Below, one piece after another: positions 1-6,001 of a DNA stretch of 8,983 nt (the stretch's first letter is position 1; every line of letters begins with the position of its first letter). The notes beneath the pieces are model-generated. The model saw nothing but the letters and a program-made list of their open reading frames with translations, ran no database searches and was not told where the DNA came from. Position numbers and translations under genes: made by a program. Origin of the DNA: Actinomycetes bacterium (GTDB lineage Bacteria; Actinomycetota; Acidimicrobiia; Acidimicrobiales; JAKAOS01); the NCBI GenBank assembly GCA_021790615.1, contig JAJYGW010000256.1:1-8983 (forward strand). Reading direction: 5' to 3'.

Positions 1-1208
1 TGAACGGGAGCGTGCCTGGTCTCGGCGGTGGCTTCTTCAACGGCGCTCAGGAGCTGGCGTTCACCAAGAGCGCGATGGAGGCCGGAGCCCCGACCATGTC
101 CAATGGTTCGCCGAACAACTCCTTCAACGTCGCGATCGAGAACATGGGCCTCTTGCCGACGGACTCGTCGGGTGACAACTGCGCCACGACGGGAGGAGCC
201 CTCTGCTGGTACCAAGTGATCCCGACGCAGGCGTCTGATCCGAGCCAGTTCGACAACAGTCATGGAGGGTCGGGCTTCATGCTCGCCTCTCTCGACTTCG
301 TCGGCCAGGGCGACAACCGGGTGGCTGCCTTCGACTGGACGGATCTCAGCCAGCTCAACGGCAGCAGCGGCTGCCAGAGTGGCTCCTGCTCGGGCATCCA
401 GTTCGGAGGAGACGTCTTCTCGGGGACCCTGCCCTATTACGGGGAGGGCTTCCTCGGTGCGCAGAAGGCAGGTCCGATCCCGCTCGGTCACGAGTGCGGC
501 AAGGCCGGCTACAGCGAGCCGCCGGCCGGGAGCAAGCACAAGAAGGCGCCGGCGCACTGCCCGGAGGGTGGGCTCGCCACGAACGGCGACGGCATGACCC
601 AAGCCGTGCAGGCACAGGGGCAGCTCTGGGGCGCCATCAGCACGGAGGTCAACCAGACGTTCGGGACATCGTCGGAGGTGCACCAAGGTGTCCTCTACTT
701 CGTGATCGGCACGTCCTCGTTCAACGCCGGCAACGGCTTGACCCTCACTAACAACCAGTACGTCACGGCCGCCCACGAGGACCTCGAGTTCCCGACGATG
801 GCTGCATCCGACACGGCAGGCGGTGGAGCGATCATGAGCTTCACGCTGTCCGGCAACGGCGGGCCGACTCACGCCGACAACGGGGGTTACTACCCGAGCA
901 TGGCGTACGGCCGGCTCACGGCGACCTCGACGGGTCTCTCCGGGTCGACGATCAACGTCGCCGACCTGGGCCAATCGCCACAGGACGGCTTCACCGAGTA
1001 CCAGGGCTACCCGAATGGGACGCGGCCTCGCTGGGGTGACTACGGAGCAGCCGTCTACGTGTCGGGCACCGGGATCTTCTTCGCCGGCGAGTACATCCAG
1101 TACCCGAACTGCATGGGCAAGAGCTTCACCCTGACCATCGGCACGTGCGGCGGCACCCGGGACGGGAGCGCCAACTGGGGCACTGCGGTCAACCTCGTCG
1201 CGCCGTAA
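1..1208 (+). CDS. Probable secreted/extracellular beta-rich protein, 5'-truncated by the window edge
   Basis: I do not recognise the family firmly. The frame is open to the left edge (reading from base 3). A GTG at 12 could be read as a start, but there is no signal peptide or room for a ribosome binding site, and the protein seems to begin mid-domain, so the true start is probably upstream. About 400 residues are visible. They are rich in Gly, Ser, Thr, Asn and aromatics and low in charge, as in extracellular beta-strand proteins. Counting from the GTG there are eight cysteines in four close pairs (57/65, 121/126, 162/183, 367/379), which suggests disulfides and export. A short Lys/Pro/His-rich loop lies near residues 168-182. 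The C-terminal part carries YYPSMAYGRL and RPRWGDYGAAV (near 293-347). From memory, similar RWGDYxAxV segments occur in uncharacterised actinobacterial secreted proteins, some of them beta-propeller or sialidase-like. No catalytic residues can be assigned. It ends at TAA and is followed by a hairpin. Confidence 0.72.
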   Translation, partial: NGSVPGLGGGFFNGAQELAFTKSAMEAGAPTMSNGSPNNSFNVAIENMGLLPTDSSGDNCATTGGALCWYQVIPTQASDPSQFDNSHGGSGFMLASLDFVGQGDNRVAAFDWTDLSQLNGSSGCQSGSCSGIQFGGDVFSGTLPYYGEGFLGAQKAGPIPLGHECGKAGYSEPPAGSKHKKAPAHCPEGGLATNGDGMTQAVQAQGQLWGAISTEVNQTFGTSSEVHQGVLYFVIGTSSFNAGNGLTLTNNQYVTAAHEDLEFPTMAASDTAGGGAIMSFTLSGNGGPTHADNGGYYPSMAYGRLTATSTGLSGSTINVADLGQSPQDGFTEYQGYPNGTRPRWGDYGAAVYVSGTGIFFAGEYIQYPNCMGKSFTLTIGTCGGTRDGSANWGTAVNLVAP

Positions 1209-1221
1209 CGCGACGACCCGT

Positions 1222-1236
1222 CCCCGGGTGACGGGG
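1222..1236 (+). other. Small GC hairpin after the secreted-protein gene
   Basis: CCCCG (1222-1226) and CGGGG (1232-1236) can pair around a 5-base loop, 14 bases after the stop codon. It lies just ahead of the much stronger hairpin at 1248-1275 and may belong to the same 3' end. A 5-bp GC stem is common by chance in DNA this rich in GC, so this is weak on its own. Confidence 0.25.
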
Positions 1237-1247
1237 CGGCGGACAAG

Positions 1248-1275
1248 TGCCGGCGCCGGCTCTCCGGCGCCGGCA
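1248..1275 (+). terminator. Candidate transcription terminator hairpin
   Basis: A perfect 12-bp inverted repeat, TGCCGGCGCCGG (1248-1259) and CCGGCGCCGGCA (1264-1275), flanks a CTCT loop. It starts 40 bases after the stop of the secreted-protein gene and ahead of the flavoprotein gene. There is no T-tract after it. Strong hairpins without a U-tract are commonly predicted as terminators in high-GC actinobacteria. It would separate the two plus-strand transcription units. It could instead be a transcript-stabilising 3' structure. Confidence 0.6.
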
Positions 1276-1320
1276 TCGCCGCGCCACGAGGGCAGCGGCA
1301 AGGGGACCTTCGCCTCTACC

Positions 1321-1344
1321 GGCTAGCACCGGCACTCTCTAGCC
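1321..1344. promoter_or_regulatory. Inverted repeat upstream of the flavoprotein gene, possible operator
   Basis: GGCTAG (1321-1326) and CTAGCC (1339-1344) form an exact 6-bp dyad with a 12-base spacer, ending 44 bases before the GTG start. TAGCCT (1340-1345) loosely fits an actinobacterial -10 box (TANNNT), so the right half-site could overlap a promoter, although I see no convincing -35. A regulator binding here could control the oxidoreductase. The half-sites are short and chance is a real alternative. Confidence 0.3.
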
Positions 1345-1369
1345 TGTCTGCAACGCGACCCCGGAGATC

Positions 1370-1381
1370 CGGAGGAGGAGG
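1370..1381 (+). promoter_or_regulatory. Strong ribosome binding site fixing the GTG start at 1389
   Basis: A purine run containing GGAGGAGGAGG ends seven bases before the GTG at 1389. This is close to ideal Shine-Dalgarno pairing and spacing, and it supports that start for the flavoprotein. The GxGxxG nucleotide-binding motif then follows at the usual distance from the N-terminus. Confidence 0.7.
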
Positions 1382-1388
1382 TCGGCGC

Positions 1389-2849
1389 GTGAGTCGAGTG
1401 CTGATACTCGGTGCTGGCATCTCGGGGCACACCGCCGCTTCCTTCGCCCGCAAGTGGCTGCCGGCACGCGACACCGTCACGGTCGTGTCACCGTACGCCG
1501 AGTACAACTGGATCCCCTCCAACATCTGGGTCGGCGTCGGCCTCATGGGACCGACCCAGGTGACCTTTCCGCTCGCTCCCGTCTACGAGCGCCACGGGAT
1601 CGAGTTCATCCAGGCCGCCGCTCGGGAGATCCACCCCGAGGGAGACGAAAAGGACCCCCGGCCTTACGTGGCCGTCGAAAGGGCAACCGCGAACGCCAAG
1701 CCGGGCATCCCTCTCGAGAAGGTCCACTACGACTTCCTCGTCAATGCGACTGGACCGAGCTTGCGCTTCGACAGGACCGACGGGCTCGGGCCGGAAGCGA
1801 ACAGCCTGTCGGTCTGCACGGTCGAGCATGCCGTGCAGACCTCTGCCGCCCTCGACGAGGCCGTTGAGCGGATGCGCCGAGGCGAGCACCAGCGGTTCCT
1901 CGTCGGCGTCGGCCACGGCACCTGCACCTGCGAGGGCGCCGCCTTCGAGTACATCGTGAACCTCGAGTTCGAGCTGCGCGCCCGCAAGGTGCGCGACAAG
2001 GCCGAGATCGTCTGGATCACGAACGAGTACGAGCTCGGAGACTTCGGCATGGGTGGGATGCACATGCGCCGCGCCGGCTACGTCGTACCGTCGTCCGTGT
2101 TCACCGCCTCGCTCTTCGCCGAGCGAGGCATCAGCTGGATCACCCGGGCCCATGTCGGCAAGGTGGAGCCGGGACGCGTCCAGTTCGAGACGCTCGACGG
2201 AGCCGAACACGAGTTGGACTTCGACTTCGCCATGTTGCTGCCGCCGTTCTCCGGAGTGGGCCTCACCGGCGTCGACGCTCACGGGGCCGACATCACCGAG
2301 CGCCTGTTCCTGCCGAACGGGTTCATGTGCGTCGACGCCGACTACGGCTCGAAGACCTTCGAGGAGTGGCGGGCTGCGGACTGGCCGCGCACGTACCAGT
2401 CGCCCGAGTTCCGCAACATCTTCGCCGCCGGCATCGCCTTCGCTCCGCCCCATGGCATCTCCCGGCCGCACACGAGCCCGAAGGGAACGGTGATCGCCCC
2501 TGCTCCCCCGCGCACCGGAATGCCCTCGGCACAGATCGGGCGAACTGTCGCAAGGAGCATCGTCGACATGATCCGAGGCGCCGAAACGCCCACCACCACG
2601 GCATCGATGGCCGAGATGGGCGCAGCCTGCGTCGCATCCGCAGGTGCGAACCCGTTCACCGGCACCGCTGCCTCGATGACCGTCTATCCGGTGGTGCCCG
2701 ACTTCGCCCGCTATCCCGAGTACGGGCGGGACATGGACGAGACCTTCGGCGAGATCGGCCTCGCCGGGCACTGGATCAAGATCCTGTTGCACTATCTGTT
2801 TCTCTACAAGGCCAAGCTGCGCCCCGGCTGGCCTCTCATCCCGGAGTAG
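1389..2849 (+). CDS. Sulfide:quinone oxidoreductase-like FAD flavoprotein
   Basis: The 486-residue protein resembles the sulfide:quinone oxidoreductase / flavocytochrome c sulfide dehydrogenase family, membrane-bound enzymes that oxidise sulfide to polysulfide or sulfur and reduce quinone. The FAD-binding motif GAGISG lies at residues 8-13, a second Rossmann region near 114-121 (DFLVNATG), and the C-terminal FAD segment RNIFAAGIAFAPP at 342-354. SVCTVEHA (141-148) fits the first redox cysteine of the family, Cys143. GTCTCEGAAFEYI (177-189) fits the second, Cys179 or Cys181. At the usual third position (compare AVCFADMG, as I recall the Acidithiobacillus enzyme) this protein has ASMAEMG, with Ser406 where Cys is expected. 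A cysteine occurs eight residues later, at 414. The C-terminus (461-486) is hydrophobic and basic, like the membrane-docking helices of these enzymes. The start is set by a strong ribosome binding site. A small gene follows after six bases. The substrate is not certain given the cysteine change. Confidence 0.85.
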   Translation: MSRVLILGAGISGHTAASFARKWLPARDTVTVVSPYAEYNWIPSNIWVGVGLMGPTQVTFPLAPVYERHGIEFIQAAAREIHPEGDEKDPRPYVAVERATANAKPGIPLEKVHYDFLVNATGPSLRFDRTDGLGPEANSLSVCTVEHAVQTSAALDEAVERMRRGEHQRFLVGVGHGTCTCEGAAFEYIVNLEFELRARKVRDKAEIVWITNEYELGDFGMGGMHMRRAGYVVPSSVFTASLFAERGISWITRAHVGKVEPGRVQFETLDGAEHELDFDFAMLLPPFSGVGLTGVDAHGADITERLFLPNGFMCVDADYGSKTFEEWRAADWPRTYQSPEFRNIFAAGIAFAPPHGISRPHTSPKGTVIAPAPPRTGMPSAQIGRTVARSIVDMIRGAETPTTTASMAEMGAACVASAGANPFTGTAASMTVYPVVPDFARYPEYGRDMDETFGEIGLAGHWIKILLHYLFLYKAKLRPGWPLIPE

Positions 2850-2855
2850 GCGGTC

Positions 2856-3026
2856 ATGTCAGAACCACGCCCGCGCCGCGGGCCCGAGCCGAGCGAGGAA
2901 GACCTCTCCTACGTGACCCGGCCCACTCGCTTGACGGTGTTCCTGAGGACGTTCGTCCCGTGGCAGGCGTGGCGTTTCGTCCGGATCAACCTGAAGATGA
3001 TCAGGATGATCCGCCGCCACCCCTAG
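2856..3026 (+). CDS. Small basic amphipathic protein (56 aa), possible membrane partner of the SQR-like enzyme
   Basis: The ATG at 2856 lies six bases after the oxidoreductase stop, and GGAG near 2843-2846 can act as ribosome binding site. The product has 56 residues. The first 20 are acidic and proline-rich (MSEPRPRRGPEPSEEDLSYV). Residues 26-53 (LTVFLRTFVPWQAWR, then FVRINLKMIRMI) alternate aromatic or aliphatic with Arg/Lys residues and would form an amphipathic, membrane-surface helix. I do not recognise a named family. The tight spacing suggests co-translation with the flavoprotein, perhaps to help it dock to the membrane or meet quinone (inference). Its TAG stop shares three bases with the opposing gene's stop. 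Being short, it could be missed by gene finders. Confidence 0.7.
   Translation: MSEPRPRRGPEPSEEDLSYVTRPTRLTVFLRTFVPWQAWRFVRINLKMIRMIRRHP
3023..3026. other. CTAG shared as stop codon of two convergent genes
   Basis: CTAG reads TAG at 3024-3026 on the plus strand, ending the small protein, and TAG at 3025-3023 on the minus strand, ending the STAND ATPase. The genes converge with no intergenic DNA. Any terminator for either transcript must lie inside the opposing gene. Confidence 0.9.
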
Positions 3027-6001
3027 CTCCCTCCACCTCCGGATCCGGCTGCCCCGCTGCTGTCGGGCATGAGACGGAGGGCCTCTTCGAAGTCGGCCTC
3101 GAGTGCGAAGACCCCGCCGTAGCGGGCGGCGCCGTCGCCTGCCTCGTCGGCACCGCTCACGTCCACGTGCTCAGCCTTCTGCTCGAGGAAGGCGAAGTCG
3201 ACGAGCGTCCGGTACAGCTCGTCCCACTGCCCGGCCTGCGCGAGGTGATGCGGGAGCTCGCTCAGCCCGCGGATGCTCGGGTTCCCGTTTCCGCCAGCCC
3301 ACCGCCCGTCACCGTCGGGATCGGCCTCGGCATGGAAGTACTCGGCCATGCGGCTGTGGAGCGCCGCGCCGCGTCCCCCCGTCAGGTAGCGCTCGCGGCA
3401 GGCGTCGCCGAGCTCCGCATGGAAGAAGGTCAGGAGGTCGCCTGCATTTCCGCGCACGGTCATGAGATAGGGGGCAAGATCGAAGGCGAGGCGCGACCAC
3501 AGCACGACGGGCAGAGTCGGCCCGGTCCGCGGGCGGGCAGTCAGCCGGTCCAGATCCCCTCTGCGGGGCAGGCGCGCCGGGACGAGCTCGCCGATCAGCG
3601 CGTCGAGATCGCCCCCGCTGTCCGTGCCGGTCGTCTCGGCCTCACGAGCGGCATCGCGGATCGTCGAGACCCACTCCCTCGCATCCAATCCCTCCGGGCG
3701 CGACGGAGAGCGCTCGGCACCCTCGACGAAGTCACCGGGAAGGTGGAAGGCGTCGAGGAGGAACCACCGGTAGAGCTCGGGATCGCGCGACAACAGGTCG
3801 AGGAGCTCGTCCTCGGCCAGGCCGTGCCGGGAGGCGGCGAGGTAGCCGAGGGCATGAGCGACGAGCACGCCGCCGTGGGCGCTCTCGGCCTCGAGCCGCG
3901 TGAGCAGGTTGTGCTCCACCAGGGCCTGCACGCCGATGGCGAGCTCCTCGGGAGGCTCCCCCTCGCCGGAGCGCCACCGGCGCGCCTCCTCGAAGGCGAG
4001 GCGCAGGTAGAGCGGATTGCCTCCGGACTGCTCGAATGCAGCAAGCACTGCGCTGTGCTGGCGAGGCCGGAGCTGCCGGTGCGCCTCCTCCAACCAGGTG
4101 GCGAGCAAGCCCGCACCTTCGTCGCCGTTGAGCCCACCCAGTTCCAGCGTGTCCGCTCCGCGAGCTACCAGCGCTGCGAGCGTGCCGCCCGGGCGGGTGG
4201 AGAGGACCATGCGCACGCCGGGCGGCAGGAGGGGCGGCACCCAGGCGAGGCGCCGGGCCGAGCCGGTGAGCTGATCGACGGCGTCGATCAGGACCACGAC
4301 CGGACTGCTCGCCCCGGCGGCGGCAAGGTGCCGTCGAAAGTCGGCACCGAGCGTGCCGAGGTCGCCCGGCTCACCCGGCGCTCTCGGGGCGGCGCCGGAT
4401 TCACCCGGCGTCCGGCGTGCCAGCTCCCGGCAGAGGTCGCCGAGCAGCGCCCGTCCGTCCGAAGAACGAGGCGTGACGCCGACGAAACGAGCGACCACCA
4501 CCCGCGCCCCGCCGCCTGCCTCAGCCCGCCCGAGCACCTCCGCCAGCAGCGCCGACTTGCCGCTCCCACCCACACCCTGCACGACAAGCGGGCGTGCGTC
4601 ATCGCTGTTCAGGTACGCGGCGATTCGCCGCAACTCCTCCTCGCGACCGGTGAAGCTCCGCCTGCGCTTGGCCGCGAACCTCCGGTGCGCCTCGACCTCG
4701 GCATCCACCCCTTCACCGTCCGGAGCGCCGGCCGCCGCCGTCGGATGCGTCAGCTCCTCGGTGATCGAGCGCTCGAGCCCGCATCTCACGGCACGGGCGA
4801 AGTCGTCGGCGTAAGCCTCGTCGAGACGAGGGTCGTCCACCCCCCAAGCCACCGACAGGTCGAGGACTTGCGCGCCGGGAAGGCGCGCCCTGACGCGACC
4901 GACGAGGTCAGCCGCTGGCCTCGGGTCCTCGTCAAAGAACCTGCGGCGCACCGAGTCGGCATCGGCGGCGCTCCCCGGCGCTTCGGTGATGCTGCGGACG
5001 ACGCACAGCGCGGCGTCCGGGGCCGCCGCTTGCAGCGCACCGGCAGCGATCTCCTGCTCGGTGGCTGATGCCGTGTAGGCCAGCGACTCGCCATCGGTCA
5101 ACTCGATCGCCCGCGCCGCGGTCCGGAGGATCCGGGCGAGGCGTGACTCGACCCAAGCCCAGCTCGTTGCATCCACGTACGGGCCGGAGCGACGACGGAG
5201 GCGGTACTCGGCCGGCACGGCGTTGTCGTCGCGCTCGTACCACGATTCGACGAGAGCGGCACAGCGCGCCCGGCCGGCGAGGACGCTGCCGATCGCCTCG
5301 TAGGTCGAAGCCGGTATGGACGGCGGAGGTGGCCGCCACCCGTACCGGTTGCCCAGCAGCACAAGGAAGTTCGGCCGCGGGGTCACCTCACGGCACCGCT
5401 CGATCTCCTCCAGGCAGATGGGCACGGTCTGCTGGTCGAGCGCCGCCTCCTCGCTCACGCCCCATCGAAGGTCGACCGCCTGGAACCTGGCGCCGTGAGC
5501 CAGGCAGAGGGTGCGGAGGGACGGCCACACCTCCCTGCGCAGCACCTCCCGTTCGAAGGCGAAGTCGTCGAAGGTGGAGCTGACGAACACCCGGAAGGTC
5601 GTGACCGGACCACCGGCGTGCCGAGTGGGCGGCTGCACGGGCGGCACAGTGGGCGGCTGCACGGGCGGCACAGTGGGTGTCGGCGCCGGCGGGCGTGCGG
5701 ACGCGTCGAGGAGGGCGCGTGCGACGTCCCGCGGTGCCACGAGAGTGTGGCCCTCTTCGACGGCTTCGACGCTGGCGAGCGACACGACGTCGGCTCGCGT
5801 CAGGCTCTTCGACGCCGCCGCCCCACCCGAGTCGAGCACGGCATCGAGATCGCCCGGCGCGACGTGGACGTCGGCCAGACCCTCCCTGGCGACTTCTGCC
5901 AGCGCGGCGACCCAGTCGTGAAGCGGGGCGGCCGAACCGACGCGTCGCTCGAGAAGGCCGAGGACCTCCACCGCCCGGAAGCTCAGGCCGACCTCGCTCA
6001 C
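3023..6001 (-). CDS. DUF4062-STAND (NACHT/AAA) signalling ATPase
   Basis: This 992-residue multidomain protein probably acts as an NTP-driven sensor or switch. Residues 1-100 are helical and look loosely like two repeats ending APGDLDAVL and APRDVARALL, similar in style to Clp-N or effector-associated adaptor domains (weak). A proline linker (103-126) carries VPPVQPPT twice. DUF4062 follows (134 to about 400): FRVFVSSTFDDFAFERE, VDLRWGVSEEA, CLEEIERC and NFLVLLGNRYGW, as in the N-termini of NPHP3 and TEP1. The ATPase has Walker A GVGGSGKS (476-483), Walker B VVVLIDAVDQL (568-578), an STRP motif (601-604) and the STAND-type GGNPLYL (660-666). A helical or winged-helix region and FFHAELGDACRERYL (859-873) follow. 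The usual WD40 or TPR repeats are missing: the chain ends in a GSGGGGS tail. The GTG start overlaps the upstream stop (GTGA), which implies translational coupling. The local ribosome binding site is weak. A role in defence is inference. Confidence 0.88.
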   Translation of the reverse strand: MSEVGLSFRAVEVLGLLERRVGSAAPLHDWVAALAEVAREGLADVHVAPGDLDAVLDSGGAAASKSLTRADVVSLASVEAVEEGHTLVAPRDVARALLDASARPPAPTPTVPPVQPPTVPPVQPPTRHAGGPVTTFRVFVSSTFDDFAFEREVLRREVWPSLRTLCLAHGARFQAVDLRWGVSEEAALDQQTVPICLEEIERCREVTPRPNFLVLLGNRYGWRPPPPSIPASTYEAIGSVLAGRARCAALVESWYERDDNAVPAEYRLRRRSGPYVDATSWAWVESRLARILRTAARAIELTDGESLAYTASATEQEIAAGALQAAAPDAALCVVRSITEAPGSAADADSVRRRFFDEDPRPAADLVGRVRARLPGAQVLDLSVAWGVDDPRLDEAYADDFARAVRCGLERSITEELTHPTAAAGAPDGEGVDAEVEAHRRFAAKRRRSFTGREEELRRIAAYLNSDDARPLVVQGVGGSGKSALLAEVLGRAEAGGGARVVVARFVGVTPRSSDGRALLGDLCRELARRTPGESGAAPRAPGEPGDLGTLGADFRRHLAAAGASSPVVVLIDAVDQLTGSARRLAWVPPLLPPGVRMVLSTRPGGTLAALVARGADTLELGGLNGDEGAGLLATWLEEAHRQLRPRQHSAVLAAFEQSGGNPLYLRLAFEEARRWRSGEGEPPEELAIGVQALVEHNLLTRLEAESAHGGVLVAHALGYLAASRHGLAEDELLDLLSRDPELYRWFLLDAFHLPGDFVEGAERSPSRPEGLDAREWVSTIRDAAREAETTGTDSGGDLDALIGELVPARLPRRGDLDRLTARPRTGPTLPVVLWSRLAFDLAPYLMTVRGNAGDLLTFFHAELGDACRERYLTGGRGAALHSRMAEYFHAEADPDGDGRWAGGNGNPSIRGLSELPHHLAQAGQWDELYRTLVDFAFLEQKAEHVDVSGADEAGDGAARYGGVFALEADFEEALRLMPDSSGAAGSGGGGS
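5624..5671 (-). repeat. Two tandem 24-bp repeats coding for VPPVQPPT
   Basis: Two exact 24-base units (5624-5647 and 5648-5671), with a partial third beginning at 5672, lie inside the STAND gene. Each encodes VPPVQPPT in the linker between the N-terminal helical domain and DUF4062. The identity at DNA level points to a recent slippage duplication. The number of units may vary between strains and change linker length without breaking the frame. Confidence 0.85.
5998..6001 (-). other. GTGA start/stop overlap (translational coupling)
   Basis: On the minus strand GTG (6001-5999) starts the STAND ATPase and TGA (6000-5998) stops the RelA/SpoT fusion. Only a weak AAGG lies about a dozen bases upstream of the GTG, so re-initiation by ribosomes finishing the upstream gene is likely. 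This would tie the amounts of the two proteins together. Confidence 0.85.

Noticed and set aside
1488..2792. 434-codon minus-strand open frame
   Set aside because: Antisense to the SQR-like gene, whose own frame has FAD-binding and redox cysteine motifs. The translation is Gly/Arg/Asp/His-rich without domain features.
3039..3048. CCGGATCCGG palindrome near the end of the STAND gene as a terminator
   Set aside because: There is no loop and no T-tract, the stem is very short, and it is explained by Gly-Ser codons in the tail.
2327..5068. 913-codon plus-strand open frame
   Set aside because: It lies antisense to the STAND ATPase and over the end of the oxidoreductase. The translation is Arg/Pro/Ala/Gly-rich with no recognisable domain, while the opposing frames carry clear motifs. 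Long antisense frames are expected at this GC content.
5624..5690. Possible CRISPR or intergenic repeat array
   Set aside because: The units are directly adjacent without spacers, number only two plus a fragment, and are in frame coding for a proline linker.
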